Source: Mycolicibacterium peregrinum
GTDB lineage: Bacteria; Actinomycetota; Actinomycetes; Mycobacteriales; Mycobacteriaceae
Length of the DNA: 64,000 nucleotides
Reading direction: 5' to 3'
Assembly (NCBI RefSeq): GCF_001665785.1
Contig: NZ_LZSO01000016.1
Location: forward strand, 62,001-126,000
The notes beneath the pieces are model-generated. The model worked only from the letters and a program-made list of their open reading frames with translations. It was not told the origin of the DNA and made no database searches. Numbering within the stretch: the first letter of the stretch is position 1; every line of letters starts with the position of its first letter. Positions 1-7,616 of the stretch are shown piece by piece. Made by a program: the position numbers and the translations under genes.

Positions 1-980
1 CGGTCATGGGTGAAACTCACCACCCATCGCTGCCCGCCGTCATCGGAAGAGATGCCCCCGAGGTCGCCGTCGGACAGTTTGGTCAGATTCTCCAGTACCG
101 CAGCGAAATTCGGGTCGAGGGCATGAATCACCTGGCGCTCCCCGTAGTAGCGGGCACCGATCAGTTCGCCCGTACGCGCGCTGAGGATGAAGGGCGAGGG
201 CAGCACCATCTGATTGCCGAGGTCGAACGTCGGGTGGCTGTCCACCTCGGTCTCCTCGCCGGTGGCGACGTCGAGGCGGGCCAGTCGGGTCCGATCGCTG
301 CCCTCATTCGATCCGAGCCAGATGCCGGTGCCGTCCGGGGAGATGGCGACCGGGAAGATGCCCAGCGGGTAATCGGTGCCGTCGTAGATCTTGATGGAGC
401 GCAATGATGCTGTGGCCGAGTCCCATTGCGATATCTCGACGTCGCCGTCGGCCGTCAGGGTATTGGTGAAAAGGTCACCGGTGGGGGCGCACAGCCACAT
501 GATGACATTGCCCGGGTTCTCAGCCAGAAGGGTGAGTTCCCCTGTGGCGATGTCGAGTTCGTAGGCATCGATCAATTGCGGATCGCGATTGTTGGTCTGC
601 ACGATCGCTTTGCCCGGCCGGCCCTTGGCGAGGTCGAAACTCGCCCTGGCGCCCGGAAACGGTGTGAGATCCACTGCGGCGGCGTCAGGGTTGTCCAGGT
701 CGATGCGGTAGACGTGGAAGTTCTCGTCACCGCCGTTGTCCTGCATGTAGAGCAGCCACCGTGGATCGTCGGTCCATTGGTAGATGTAGACGCTGCGGGT
801 TTCATCCGCGGTGACACAACGTGGCGGTGTATCGCCGTCGAGGTCCTGAACCCAGACGTTGAGGCGGTTCTTCCATGGAGCCAGATAGGCGATCTTGGTT
901 CCGTCCGGCGAGATCTTGGCGGCTGTGCGTTCGGGTGGGTTGAAGAAGTCCTCTACCGAGATGAGTTCGGGTAACGCCAT
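1..980 (-). CDS. S9 family (prolyl oligopeptidase-type) peptidase, N-terminal part
   Basis: The gene runs off the left edge, so only about 326 N-terminal residues are present. The reading begins MALPELISVEDFFNPPERTA, then KISPDGTKIAYLAPWKNR and a series of blade-like segments (TDDPRWLLYMQDNGG, ISPDGTGIWLGSNEGSDRTR). This is the beta-propeller half of S9/acylaminoacyl-peptidase-like enzymes. The catalytic alpha/beta-hydrolase domain would lie outside the window. The ATG at 978-980 follows a GAAAGG ribosome site. The TetR gene lies upstream on the same strand, 41 bp away, so the pair is probably one regulated unit. The exact substrate is unknown. Confidence 0.8.
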   Translation of the reverse strand, partial: MALPELISVEDFFNPPERTAAKISPDGTKIAYLAPWKNRLNVWVQDLDGDTPPRCVTADETRSVYIYQWTDDPRWLLYMQDNGGDENFHVYRIDLDNPDAAAVDLTPFPGARASFDLAKGRPGKAIVQTNNRDPQLIDAYELDIATGELTLLAENPGNVIMWLCAPTGDLFTNTLTADGDVEISQWDSATASLRSIKIYDGTDYPLGIFPVAISPDGTGIWLGSNEGSDRTRLARLDVATGEETEVDSHPTFDLGNQMVLPSPFILSARTGELIGARYYGERQVIHALDPNFAAVLENLTKLSDGDLGGISSDDGGQRWVVSFTHD

Positions 981-1021
981 AATGATCCTTTCGCGTTTGC
1001 TGACAAGCTCTTTCGGGTGGA

Positions 1022-1636
1022 TCAGGATGTGACTGGACCGCCGAGCCGACCGTTGGTGGCATCGCGGATCGCGCGGTCGATCAGCGCGAGCGCTTGCTCT
1101 TCGGTGACTTCCTTGCCTTCGACGATCACCGCCACGCTGACGTCTTCGTCGACGACGCGGAACGCCCCGGTGACGGCGGCGGCGCAGAGCCGCACGGTGA
1201 GATCGGTTTCCGGCAGGTCCAATCGGTCGGCGATGACGGGGATGAAGCCCCGCTCCATCCGGTCGTGCACCATCAGGTAGGCGGTGCGCAGTGCCGGCTC
1301 GGACGGGGTCATGGTGGCGATCCGCATCGCGCTGATCTCGTCGGCGACGTCCTGAGGGGCCAGCGGATGTGAGACCCCGTCGGCGGCAAGATGTTCGGCC
1401 AACGACAGGTGATGTGGCCAGCGGTTCAAGATGTCGATGAACCGATCTGCGGATTTCGCGAGCACCGGTTCGACGCAGCTCTCCTTGGCGCGGAAGTAGC
1501 GCCAGATCGTGCGCGTCGAAAGGCCTGCGGCCGCGGCGATGTCGTCACCACTGGTGCCGGCGACACCGCGCTCCCAAAACAGCTTGCAGGCATGTCGCGA
1601 CACCTCGAGGCGCGCCTGTTCCTGCTTCTCGCCCAC
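1022..1636 (-). CDS. TetR/AcrR family transcriptional regulator
   Basis: About 204 residues. The N-terminal DNA-binding domain reads LEVSRHACKLFWERGVAG, then TSGDDIAAAAGLSTRTIWRYF, a standard TetR helix-turn-helix ending in the YF motif. The rest is an all-helical ligand domain. The GTG at 1636 is preferred because GGAGG lies just upstream. A GTG at 1660 would add eight residues but would start inside the first operator box. Two palindromic boxes directly upstream suggest autoregulation and control of the S9 peptidase gene 41 bp downstream. The ligand is unknown. Confidence 0.85.
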   Translation of the reverse strand: MGEKQEQARLEVSRHACKLFWERGVAGTSGDDIAAAAGLSTRTIWRYFRAKESCVEPVLAKSADRFIDILNRWPHHLSLAEHLAADGVSHPLAPQDVADEISAMRIATMTPSEPALRTAYLMVHDRMERGFIPVIADRLDLPETDLTVRLCAAAVTGAFRVVDEDVSVAVIVEGKEVTEEQALALIDRAIRDATNGRLGGPVTS

Positions 1637-1652
1637 GCCCTCACCTCCAGAA

Positions 1653-1695
1653 CTTGTCACTTAGTGACAGCTCCAATGTGTCACTAAGTGACAAG
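1653..1695. promoter_or_regulatory. Double palindromic operator for the adjacent TetR regulator
   Basis: TGTCACTTAGTGACA (1655-1669) and TGTCACTAAGTGACA (1679-1693) are each near-perfect palindromes and are exact reverse complements of each other. The longer arms 1653-1669 and 1679-1695 form a perfect 17-bp inverted repeat. The box centres are 24 bp apart. The position immediately upstream of the TetR start suggests autorepression. That the adjacent TetR binds here is inference. Confidence 0.75.
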
Positions 1696-1735
1696 CGGCG
1701 TCAAGAGGTGCTGGTCAGTTGCGGTGACGCGCTGG

Positions 1736-2251
1736 TTAGAAAGTCCAACTGCCTGAAGGTTGCAGAACAAAGCCGTGTGCGCCCTGTGCGTTGACACATG
1801 CAGTCATCCGGTTTTCGCCTACGACGCAGGTGGTGGTGTGGTTGGCGGGAAGTGTCAGTTTCTGGCCCACATCCAACAGCGAGTTGGAATTCGTGGGGCA
1901 CTGACGGTCCACGGGGTGAATCGAGAATGGGAGGGGCGGCGCTCCATCAGAGTTGTCTTGAATGACGTATGTGCACACCCCTTTCTGCTCAGCCGGCAGG
2001 CCTGGGATATCGCCACTGCACCACGTCGAAGGTCCGACTGCGCAGTTGAGTCCGTCCGGGGTACGGAAGACCGCGTAGCCGTTCCAAACCTCGCCTGGTC
2101 GAGAGAAGTCCCCGTTGATCTCGGTGAACTTGGTGACGTCTGGAAAGCCATCGGGTTGGGCTGCTGCGGCGGGGAGATGCTGCAGACAACCGGTACCTAT
2201 CAGTGCTAATGCTGCGCCAATGTGACTCACCTTCGGAACGCGCGCCTGCAT
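1736..2251 (-). CDS. Small secreted or lipoprotein of unknown function
   Basis: 171 residues from the ATG at 2251. The N terminus MQARVPKVSHIGAALALIGT is a signal sequence followed by a Cys in the context GTGC, so it may be a lipoprotein, although the lipobox is weak. The mature part has paired cysteines (LNCAVGPSTWCSG, CTYV, RQCP, TTCVV, MTACV). It shares FRTPDGLNC-like and HGFVL-like motifs with the protein at 3890-4375, so the two are paralogues flanking the thiolase-like gene. A start 28 codons further up would run into the divergent promoter region. The role is unknown. Confidence 0.7.
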   Translation of the reverse strand: MQARVPKVSHIGAALALIGTGCLQHLPAAAAQPDGFPDVTKFTEINGDFSRPGEVWNGYAVFRTPDGLNCAVGPSTWCSGDIPGLPAEQKGVCTYVIQDNSDGAPPLPFSIHPVDRQCPTNSNSLLDVGQKLTLPANHTTTCVVGENRMTACVNAQGAHGFVLQPSGSWTF

Positions 2252-2352
2252 CACCCGTCCACCGTATGTCGCGACCGCAGATCCGCACCGATTTCCCTCT
2301 CGAAACAGCAATCGGTTAGCCTCACGAATTAACACCCGTCAAGGAGATTGTC

Positions 2353-3879
2353 ATGGTCGATCCGCGCACACCCGTCATCGTCGGCGTCGGACAGTTCACT
2401 GAACGCATCGACCTCGACGGCTACCGCGGCATGTCCTCGGTCGAGCTGGCCACCGAGGCGGCCAAGGCGGCCCTGCACGATTGCGGCGCGGACACCGCTG
2501 CCGTGGCGCAGGCCATTGACACCGTGGCGGGCACGCGGCAGTTCGAGATCTCCGGTCCGCAGACGCCCACCTTGGGGGTGTCCAACAACTACCCGCGCTC
2601 GGTGGCGCGCAACGTCGGCGCCGAGCCGGCCCGGGCGATCCTCGAGGTGATCGGCGGCCAGAGCCCGCAGCATCTCGTCACCGAGTTCGCCGGAGCCATT
2701 GCGGCCGGCGAGGCCGAGGCGGTGCTGCTGTTCGGCTCGGAGAACACCTCCACGCTGCGGCACTTCGCCAAGCGCGACGACAAGCCGGACCACTCCGAGA
2801 CGATCGACGGCCAGCTGGAGGACCGTGGCTACGGTTACGACGGCATCTTCGACGAGTACACGATCAAGCACGGGTTGATCGGCGCCCCGGTGCAGTACGG
2901 CCTGCTGGAGAACGCCCGCCGGGCACGGGTGGGTCTGTCTGTGGCGGACTACCGGCAGGCGATGGCCGAGCTGTTCGCGCCGTTCTCCAAGGTGGCCGAG
3001 AAGAACCCGTATTCGTCTGCGCCGGTGGAGCGTTCGGCCGAGGAGCTGGCCACTGTCACCGAGAGCAACCGGATGATCTGTGACCCGTATCCGCGCATGA
3101 TGGTGGCGCGCGATCAGGTCAACCAGGGTGCCGCGGTCCTGCTGATGTCGGTCGAGATGGCGCGGAAACTCGGTGTGCCCGAGGAGAAGTGGGTGTACCT
3201 GCGCGGGCACGCCGACATGAAGGAAATCAAGCTGCTCGAGCGCGCCGAACTCGGTTACAGCGAGGCTGCCGTGATCGCGGTGAACGAGGCGCTGCGGATC
3301 GCCGGTATCGGACTCGACGACGTTGCGGCCTTCGATCTCTACAGCTGCTTCCCGTTCCCGGTGTTCAACATCTGCGACGGCACCGGCCTGGCCCCTGACG
3401 ACGAGCGTGGTCTGACGCTGACCGGTGGCCTGCCCTTCTTCGGCGGCCCCGGCAACAACTACTCGATGCACGGCATTGCCGAGGCCGTCAATGAAATGCG
3501 GGACAAGCCGGGACAATTCGCCCTGGTCGGGGGCAACGGCGGTATCGCGAGCAAGTACTCGGTCGGCATCTACTCGACCGAGCCCGCCGATTGGGTGGCC
3601 GACGGCAGTGCCGCCCTGCAGGACGAGTTCAATGCGCAGGAGCGCGTCGCCATCACCGAAAAGGCCGACGGCCCGGCGACCATCGAGACGTACACCGTCC
3701 GCTACGACTGGACGCCGCGCACGGGCATCATCATCGGACGTCTGGATTCCGACGGCAGCCGCTTCCTGGCGACGACGACCGACGAGGCGCTGGTGCAGTT
3801 GCTCTCCGAGGGCGAGCCGCTCGGCGCGAAGATCATGGTCCAGTCCGGCGAGAAGCGGAACACCGCGACGCCGGCGTAG
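2353..3879 (+). CDS. Thiolase-like (acetyl-CoA acetyltransferase family) protein with altered active site
   Basis: 508 residues, starting at an ATG behind AAGGAG. The opening RTPVIVGVGQFTER is thiolase-like and the protein has the length of the mycobacterial acetyl-CoA acetyltransferase-like family (Rv1867-type). Where thiolases carry the nucleophilic Cys the sequence reads GGQSPQHLV. The usual GHP histidine motif reads FFGGPGNNYSMHG. The C-terminal Cys-Gly-Gly motif reads VGGNGG. All three catalytic positions therefore look substituted, by alignment by eye. A C-terminal beta-rich extension follows (about residues 420-508). It could be a non-condensing acyl-CoA-binding protein. It is flanked by two related secreted proteins. 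Confidence 0.75.
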   Translation: MVDPRTPVIVGVGQFTERIDLDGYRGMSSVELATEAAKAALHDCGADTAAVAQAIDTVAGTRQFEISGPQTPTLGVSNNYPRSVARNVGAEPARAILEVIGGQSPQHLVTEFAGAIAAGEAEAVLLFGSENTSTLRHFAKRDDKPDHSETIDGQLEDRGYGYDGIFDEYTIKHGLIGAPVQYGLLENARRARVGLSVADYRQAMAELFAPFSKVAEKNPYSSAPVERSAEELATVTESNRMICDPYPRMMVARDQVNQGAAVLLMSVEMARKLGVPEEKWVYLRGHADMKEIKLLERAELGYSEAAVIAVNEALRIAGIGLDDVAAFDLYSCFPFPVFNICDGTGLAPDDERGLTLTGGLPFFGGPGNNYSMHGIAEAVNEMRDKPGQFALVGGNGGIASKYSVGIYSTEPADWVADGSAALQDEFNAQERVAITEKADGPATIETYTVRYDWTPRTGIIIGRLDSDGSRFLATTTDEALVQLLSEGEPLGAKIMVQSGEKRNTATPA

Positions 3880-3889
3880 GCCGACCTGC

Positions 3890-4375
3890 TCAGAAGAGCC
3901 TCGTCCAGCGAGGTCCTAAAACAAACCCGTGCCTGCCGATACGGCAGGCCGTTATATGACTGTCGATGCCGCAGACAAGGTCATCTTTCGGGTACTGCAC
4001 GACGTGCTGGGCGGGCAGCAACGGAGGTGCAGTGGCCAGGGGAGGGCTCGGGCCGGTGAACTTACGAATCTTGGCGGCAGAACGCCTATCGGCGGCCACC
4101 GACCAGAGCCCCGGCCCTTTGTCCGGCCGCTGCCCCCAACATTCGATCCGTGCCTGCTCAGGATCGGGATAATCATTCGACGAGCACGTCATGCCGTTCG
4201 GCGTCCGGAAGCGGTATCCCGAATGTTCCTGCCCGTCAGAGAAATAGGTGTCATGGTCGGCGGGGGTGTATCCGCTGAAATCAGGGAAGCCCTTGCCGTC
4301 GCTGGGTCCGGTACCGGGCGCACAGGCGGCAAGAAGTGCGATGAGGCAGACGACGAGGCGTCCGGCGGTGCGCAC
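3890..4375 (-). CDS. Putative lipoprotein, paralogue of the 1736-2251 protein
   Basis: 161 residues from a GTG. The N terminus VRTAGRLVVCLIALLAACAP is a signal peptide with a clear LAAC lipobox, so the mature protein is probably lipid-anchored. FRTPNGMTC, CGIDSHITACR and HGFVLGP align with the corresponding motifs of the protein at 1736-2251. It is convergent with the thiolase-like gene, 10 bp from its stop. Function is not known. Confidence 0.7.
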   Translation of the reverse strand: MRTAGRLVVCLIALLAACAPGTGPSDGKGFPDFSGYTPADHDTYFSDGQEHSGYRFRTPNGMTCSSNDYPDPEQARIECWGQRPDKGPGLWSVAADRRSAAKIRKFTGPSPPLATAPPLLPAQHVVQYPKDDLVCGIDSHITACRIGRHGFVLGPRWTRLF

Positions 4376-4393
4376 CCGGGTCAGGGTAACCGG

Positions 4394-4448
4394 GAAATCA
4401 ACGCCATGGTCGTTCCCCTCGAACTTTTACGACCATGGCGTTGATTTC
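4394..4448. repeat. Palindromic intergenic repeat, copy 1
   Basis: gaaatcaacgccatggtcgt (4394-4413) and acgaccatggcgttgatttc (4429-4448) are perfect 20-bp inverted arms around a 15-nt loop. The left arm recurs almost exactly at 11449-11465, so this is a dispersed element. It lies between two minus-strand genes and could act as a transcript-end hairpin. Confidence 0.75.
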
Positions 4449-4466
4449 GGCGCCAACGGGGCGGAA

Positions 4467-5315
4467 CTAAACCAGCGTCGCCAACTTGCCCGCGAGCCGC
4501 TCGACGTATGCCGATACCTCGGCCTCGGACTTGTCCGGCAGCCCGAACAGCACTTCGGTGACGCCCAGTTCGCGCCAGTGCGCGAGCTTCTCGGGGTCCG
4601 GCTTGAAGTCCAGCGCCACGATCTGCGGTGCACCGTCTCGCCCGGCGGCGGCCCAGGTGTCCTGCAGCAGCTTGACGGGCTCGTCGATGTTGAAGTCGCG
4701 CGGCGTGGTGATCCAGCCGTCGGCCGACTTGGCGATCCACTTGAAGTTCTTCTCGTTGCCGGCCGCGCCGACCAGGACCGGGATGTGCGACTGCACGGGC
4801 TTGGGCCAGGCCCACGATGGCCCGAAGTTCACGAATTCGCCTTCGTACGAGGCTTCTTCCTCGGTCCACAGCGCCCGCATGGCTTCCAGGTACTCGCGCA
4901 GCATGGTGCGGCGGCGGCCCGGAGGAACCTTGTGGTCGGCGAGTTCGTCGGTGTTCCAACCGAATCCGACACCCAATGACACGCGTCCGCCGGACAGGTG
5001 GTCCAGGGTGGCGATGGATTTGGCCAGGGTGATCGGGTCGTGCTCGACGGGCAGCGCGACGGCCGTCGACAGCCGCACCCGTGACGTCACCGCGCACGCA
5101 GTGCCCAGCGACACCCACGGATCGAGGGTCCGCATATAACGGTCGTCGGGCAGGGACTCGTCACCGGTGGTCGGGTGAGCGGCCTCGCGCTTGATGGGGA
5201 TGTGGGTGTGCTCGGGGACGTAGAACGTCGTGAAACCGTGATCGTCGGCGAGTTTGGCGGCCTTGGCCGGGGCGATGCCGCGGTCACTGGTGAAGAGAAC
5301 AAGCCCATAGTCCAT
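4467..5315 (-). CDS. LLM-class F420-dependent oxidoreductase (TIGR03619-like)
   Basis: 282 residues from the ATG at 5315 (MDYGLVLFTSDRGIAPAKAA). It has the luciferase-like TIM-barrel motifs TFYVPEHTHIP, HLSGGRVSLGVGFGWN and ILVGAAGNEKNFKW-like segments typical of F420-dependent LLM oxidoreductases. The substrate cannot be inferred. An upstream extension to 5477 would cover the divergent promoter and the KstR-like box and is not credible. It is divergent from the SfnG-like gene. Confidence 0.8.
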   Translation of the reverse strand: MDYGLVLFTSDRGIAPAKAAKLADDHGFTTFYVPEHTHIPIKREAAHPTTGDESLPDDRYMRTLDPWVSLGTACAVTSRVRLSTAVALPVEHDPITLAKSIATLDHLSGGRVSLGVGFGWNTDELADHKVPPGRRRTMLREYLEAMRALWTEEEASYEGEFVNFGPSWAWPKPVQSHIPVLVGAAGNEKNFKWIAKSADGWITTPRDFNIDEPVKLLQDTWAAAGRDGAPQIVALDFKPDPEKLAHWRELGVTEVLFGLPDKSEAEVSAYVERLAGKLATLV

Positions 5316-5324
5316 GACCAGAAT

Positions 5325-5338
5325 TAGAACGTGTTTCA
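5325..5338. promoter_or_regulatory. KstR-type operator candidate
   Basis: Read on the minus strand the site is TGAAACACGTTCTA, matching the published KstR pattern TnnAAC-nn-GTTnTA. It lies 10 bp upstream of the LLM oxidoreductase start and about 108 bp before the SfnG-like gene. KstR represses cholesterol-catabolism genes in mycobacteria; binding here is inference. Confidence 0.55.
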
Positions 5339-5445
5339 GTCTCAGTAGCAAGACGGTGCGTCTCGTGGAGCGGAGGGGCGAAGAGAAAACTTCACCGCGA
5401 GCGATACCCGCGACGCGCGCTGATTCGTTTGCTGGGATCTCCGGC

Positions 5446-6576
5446 ATGACGACCGAACGCATCGCCGACCACGTCAAGTTCGCCTACTGGGTGCCCAACG
5501 TCAGTGGCGGCCTGGTCACCAGCGATATCGAGCAGCGCACCGACTGGAACTACGAGTACAACAAGAAACTCGCGCAGACCGCCGAGATCAACGGCTTCGA
5601 GTACGCGCTGTCGCAGGTTCGCTACGAGGCCAGCTACGGCGCGGAGTACCAGCACGAATCCACCAGCTTCAGTCTGGCCCTGTTGCTGGCCACGCAGAAG
5701 CTCAAGGTCATCGCCGCAGTTCATCCGGGCCTGTGGCAGCCGGCGGTGTTGGCCAAACTCGGTGCCACCGCGGACCACCTCAGCAATGGTCGCTTCGCCG
5801 TCAACGTCGTCTCGGGCTGGTTCAAGGACGAGTTCACCCACCTGGGTGAACCCTGGCTCGAACACGACGAGCGCTACCGGCGCAGCGCCGAATTCCTGCA
5901 GGTTCTCCGCAAGATCTGGACCGAGGACGACGTCGATTTCCGCGGCGACTTCTACCGGATCCACGATTTCACCCTCAAGCCCAAGCCGCTCAACACCCCC
6001 GAGCGTCCCAACCCCGAGCTGTTCCAGGGCGGCAACTCGACCGCGGCCCGCCGCAACGGGGGCTATTACGCCGACTGGTACTTCTCCAACGGCAAAGACT
6101 TCGACGGCCTCACCGAACAGCTCGTCGAGGTACGCGATCACGCCCGCAACGCGGACAGAGAGGTGAAGTTCGGTCTCAACGGGTTCATCATCGCCCGCGA
6201 CACAGAGAAAGAGGCGAAGGAAGTCCTCCGCGAGATCGTCGCCAAGGCCAACAAGCCCGCGGTCGAAGGCTTCCGCAGTGCGGTGCAACAGGCCGGCAAT
6301 TCCACGGGTGACAAGAAGGGCATGTGGGCCGATTCCAGTTTCGAGGACCTGGTGCAGTACAACGACGGCTTTCGCACCCAGTTGATCGGCACACCTGAGC
6401 AGATCGCCGAACGCATCGCCGCCTACCGCAAACGTGGCGTGGACCTGATCCTCGGCGGATTCCTGCATTTCCAAGAGGAAATCGAGTACTTCGGAGCCAA
6501 CGTGCTGCCGCTTGTCCGCGAAATCGAGGCAGCCGAAACGGATTCCGCTGACGCACCCGTCCTGGTATCAGCTTGA
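5446..6576 (+). CDS. sfnG: SfnG-like dimethylsulfone monooxygenase (FMNH2-dependent, LLM class)
   Basis: 376 residues from the ATG at 5446 (MTTERIADHVKFAYWVPNVSGG). Motifs such as FEYALSQVRYEASYGAEYQH, HPGLWQPAVLAKLGATADHL and RFAVNVVSGWFKDEF are characteristic of SfnG/SsuD-type flavin monooxygenases. SfnG oxidises dimethylsulfone to methanesulfinate during sulfur starvation. The frame extends 44 codons upstream, but that part has no conserved features and overlaps the regulatory region. The enzyme would need a separate flavin reductase, which is not seen nearby. Confidence 0.8.
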   Translation: MTTERIADHVKFAYWVPNVSGGLVTSDIEQRTDWNYEYNKKLAQTAEINGFEYALSQVRYEASYGAEYQHESTSFSLALLLATQKLKVIAAVHPGLWQPAVLAKLGATADHLSNGRFAVNVVSGWFKDEFTHLGEPWLEHDERYRRSAEFLQVLRKIWTEDDVDFRGDFYRIHDFTLKPKPLNTPERPNPELFQGGNSTAARRNGGYYADWYFSNGKDFDGLTEQLVEVRDHARNADREVKFGLNGFIIARDTEKEAKEVLREIVAKANKPAVEGFRSAVQQAGNSTGDKKGMWADSSFEDLVQYNDGFRTQLIGTPEQIAERIAAYRKRGVDLILGGFLHFQEEIEYFGANVLPLVREIEAAETDSADAPVLVSA

Positions 6577-6605
6577 GACCCCGCTGACACCACGCACGCG
6601 CGCCC

Positions 6606-6626
6606 GGCACCCAGCCGGGTGCGCTA
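6606..6626 (+). terminator. Hairpin after sfnG
   Basis: GGCACCC-AGCC-GGGTGC forms a short GC-rich stem-loop about 30 bp after the sfnG stop. There is no T-run, as is usual in mycobacteria, so the terminator call is tentative. Confidence 0.35.
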
Positions 6627-6710
6627 GCGTGGAAGACCGAATCGCTCACGTGGTCGGTATTCATGCCTGCGTGAACACACGTCGCGAAGCTTGATAGCAC
6701 AGGAGAGGTC

Positions 6711-7556
6711 ATGACCTACCCGCCCAGTAATCCCGGATACCCGCCGCCGAACCCACAGTCGGGTTCGCAGTTCGACGCCACCCAGCAGTTCGCCAAGGCG
6801 GTCCCCACACCGGCTCCGGCAGCCCCGGCAGCGGCCCCGGCCGCCGCGCAACCCGGCGAGAACAAGCTGCCCGAGATCCTGCTGGCAGTCGTGGCCATCG
6901 CCGGCCTGCTCATCTACTTCGTGAGCTTCGCCCTCGACGCCTCGACCTCGCAGGGAATGGTCGTGCTCGTGGCGCTGCCGCTGTTGGCAGGTCTTTTGGC
7001 CGGCGTCAGCCTGCTGCCCAAGCAGAACAAGCACACGGGAGTGGTCGCAGCCATCGCGACGATTCCGTTCTTGTTCGTGATCGGCGCCGTGGTGTCCAGC
7101 GGTGGATCGGCCGACTGGACGATTTGGGTTCTCCTGGTCCTCACCCTGGTTCAGGCCGGTGCCGCTATCGCCGCGCTCCTGTTCGAAGCCGGCATCATCA
7201 CGCCCCCGGCGCCCAAGCCGCAGTTCGACCAGCAGCCGCAGTACGGCCAGTACGGCGGCCCGTCGCAGTACTACGGTCAGCAGCACCAGCCGCAGCATGG
7301 TGGCCAGCCCTACCAGCAGGCTCAGCCGCAGCAGCCCGGATACCCCTCGCAGTACGGCGGCTACTCCAGCGGCCCGAGCACCGGTGGCTACCCCGTGCAG
7401 TCTCCGCAGGGTCAGCAGGGTCAGCAACCGAGTGGCCCGCCGACGCCTCCGACCGGCTACCCCACCTACGGCCAGCCGCAGTCGGGCTCCTCGGCGCCCT
7501 CCGCCGCTCCGGCACAGCAGCCGCCTTCACAGCAATCCGGCCCTGCGCCGTCGTAA
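6711..7556 (+). CDS. Pro/Gln-rich membrane protein, Rv0954 / 34-kDa antigen type (DUF5336)
   Basis: 281 residues. Layout: a Pro/Ala-rich cytosolic N terminus (1-48), about four hydrophobic segments (PEILLAVVAIAGLLIYFVSF, MVVLVALPLLAGLLAG, VVAAIATIPFLFVIGAVV, WVLLVLTLVQAGAAIAALLF), then a long tail rich in QPQYGQYGG-like repeats (about 170-281). This is the architecture of the mycobacterial 34-kDa antigen family, and gene order with perM-purN-purH matches Rv0954-Rv0957. The start has CAGGAGAGG upstream. The low-complexity tail suggests protein-protein contacts at the cell envelope. Confidence 0.85.
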   Translation: MTYPPSNPGYPPPNPQSGSQFDATQQFAKAVPTPAPAAPAAAPAAAQPGENKLPEILLAVVAIAGLLIYFVSFALDASTSQGMVVLVALPLLAGLLAGVSLLPKQNKHTGVVAAIATIPFLFVIGAVVSSGGSADWTIWVLLVLTLVQAGAAIAALLFEAGIITPPAPKPQFDQQPQYGQYGGPSQYYGQQHQPQHGGQPYQQAQPQQPGYPSQYGGYSSGPSTGGYPVQSPQGQQGQQPSGPPTPPTGYPTYGQPQSGSSAPSAAPAQQPPSQQSGPAPS

Positions 7557-7558
7557 GC

Positions 7559-7595
7559 TGATCGGCGCGTGCGCTTCCCGCGCACGCGCCGATCA
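7559..7595 (+). terminator. Strong hairpin between the Rv0954-like gene and perM
   Basis: tgatcggcgcgtgcgc (7559-7574) and gcgcacgcgccgatca (7580-7595) form a perfect 16-bp stem with a 5-nt loop. It starts 3 bp after the upstream stop and ends 21 bp before the perM start. It can act as terminator or attenuator. Confidence 0.7.
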
Positions 7596-7616
7596 TTGCG
7601 AGGAGCAGCCCACCAA

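Noticed and set aside
6..974. Two plus-strand open frames opposite the S9 peptidase gene
   Set aside because: They are antisense shadows; the minus strand reads a continuous beta-propeller peptidase sequence.
3931..3951. Hairpin GCCTGCC...GGCAGGC near the convergent stops
   Set aside because: It lies inside the coding sequence of the lipoprotein gene and lacks a T-run, so a terminator call is not supported.
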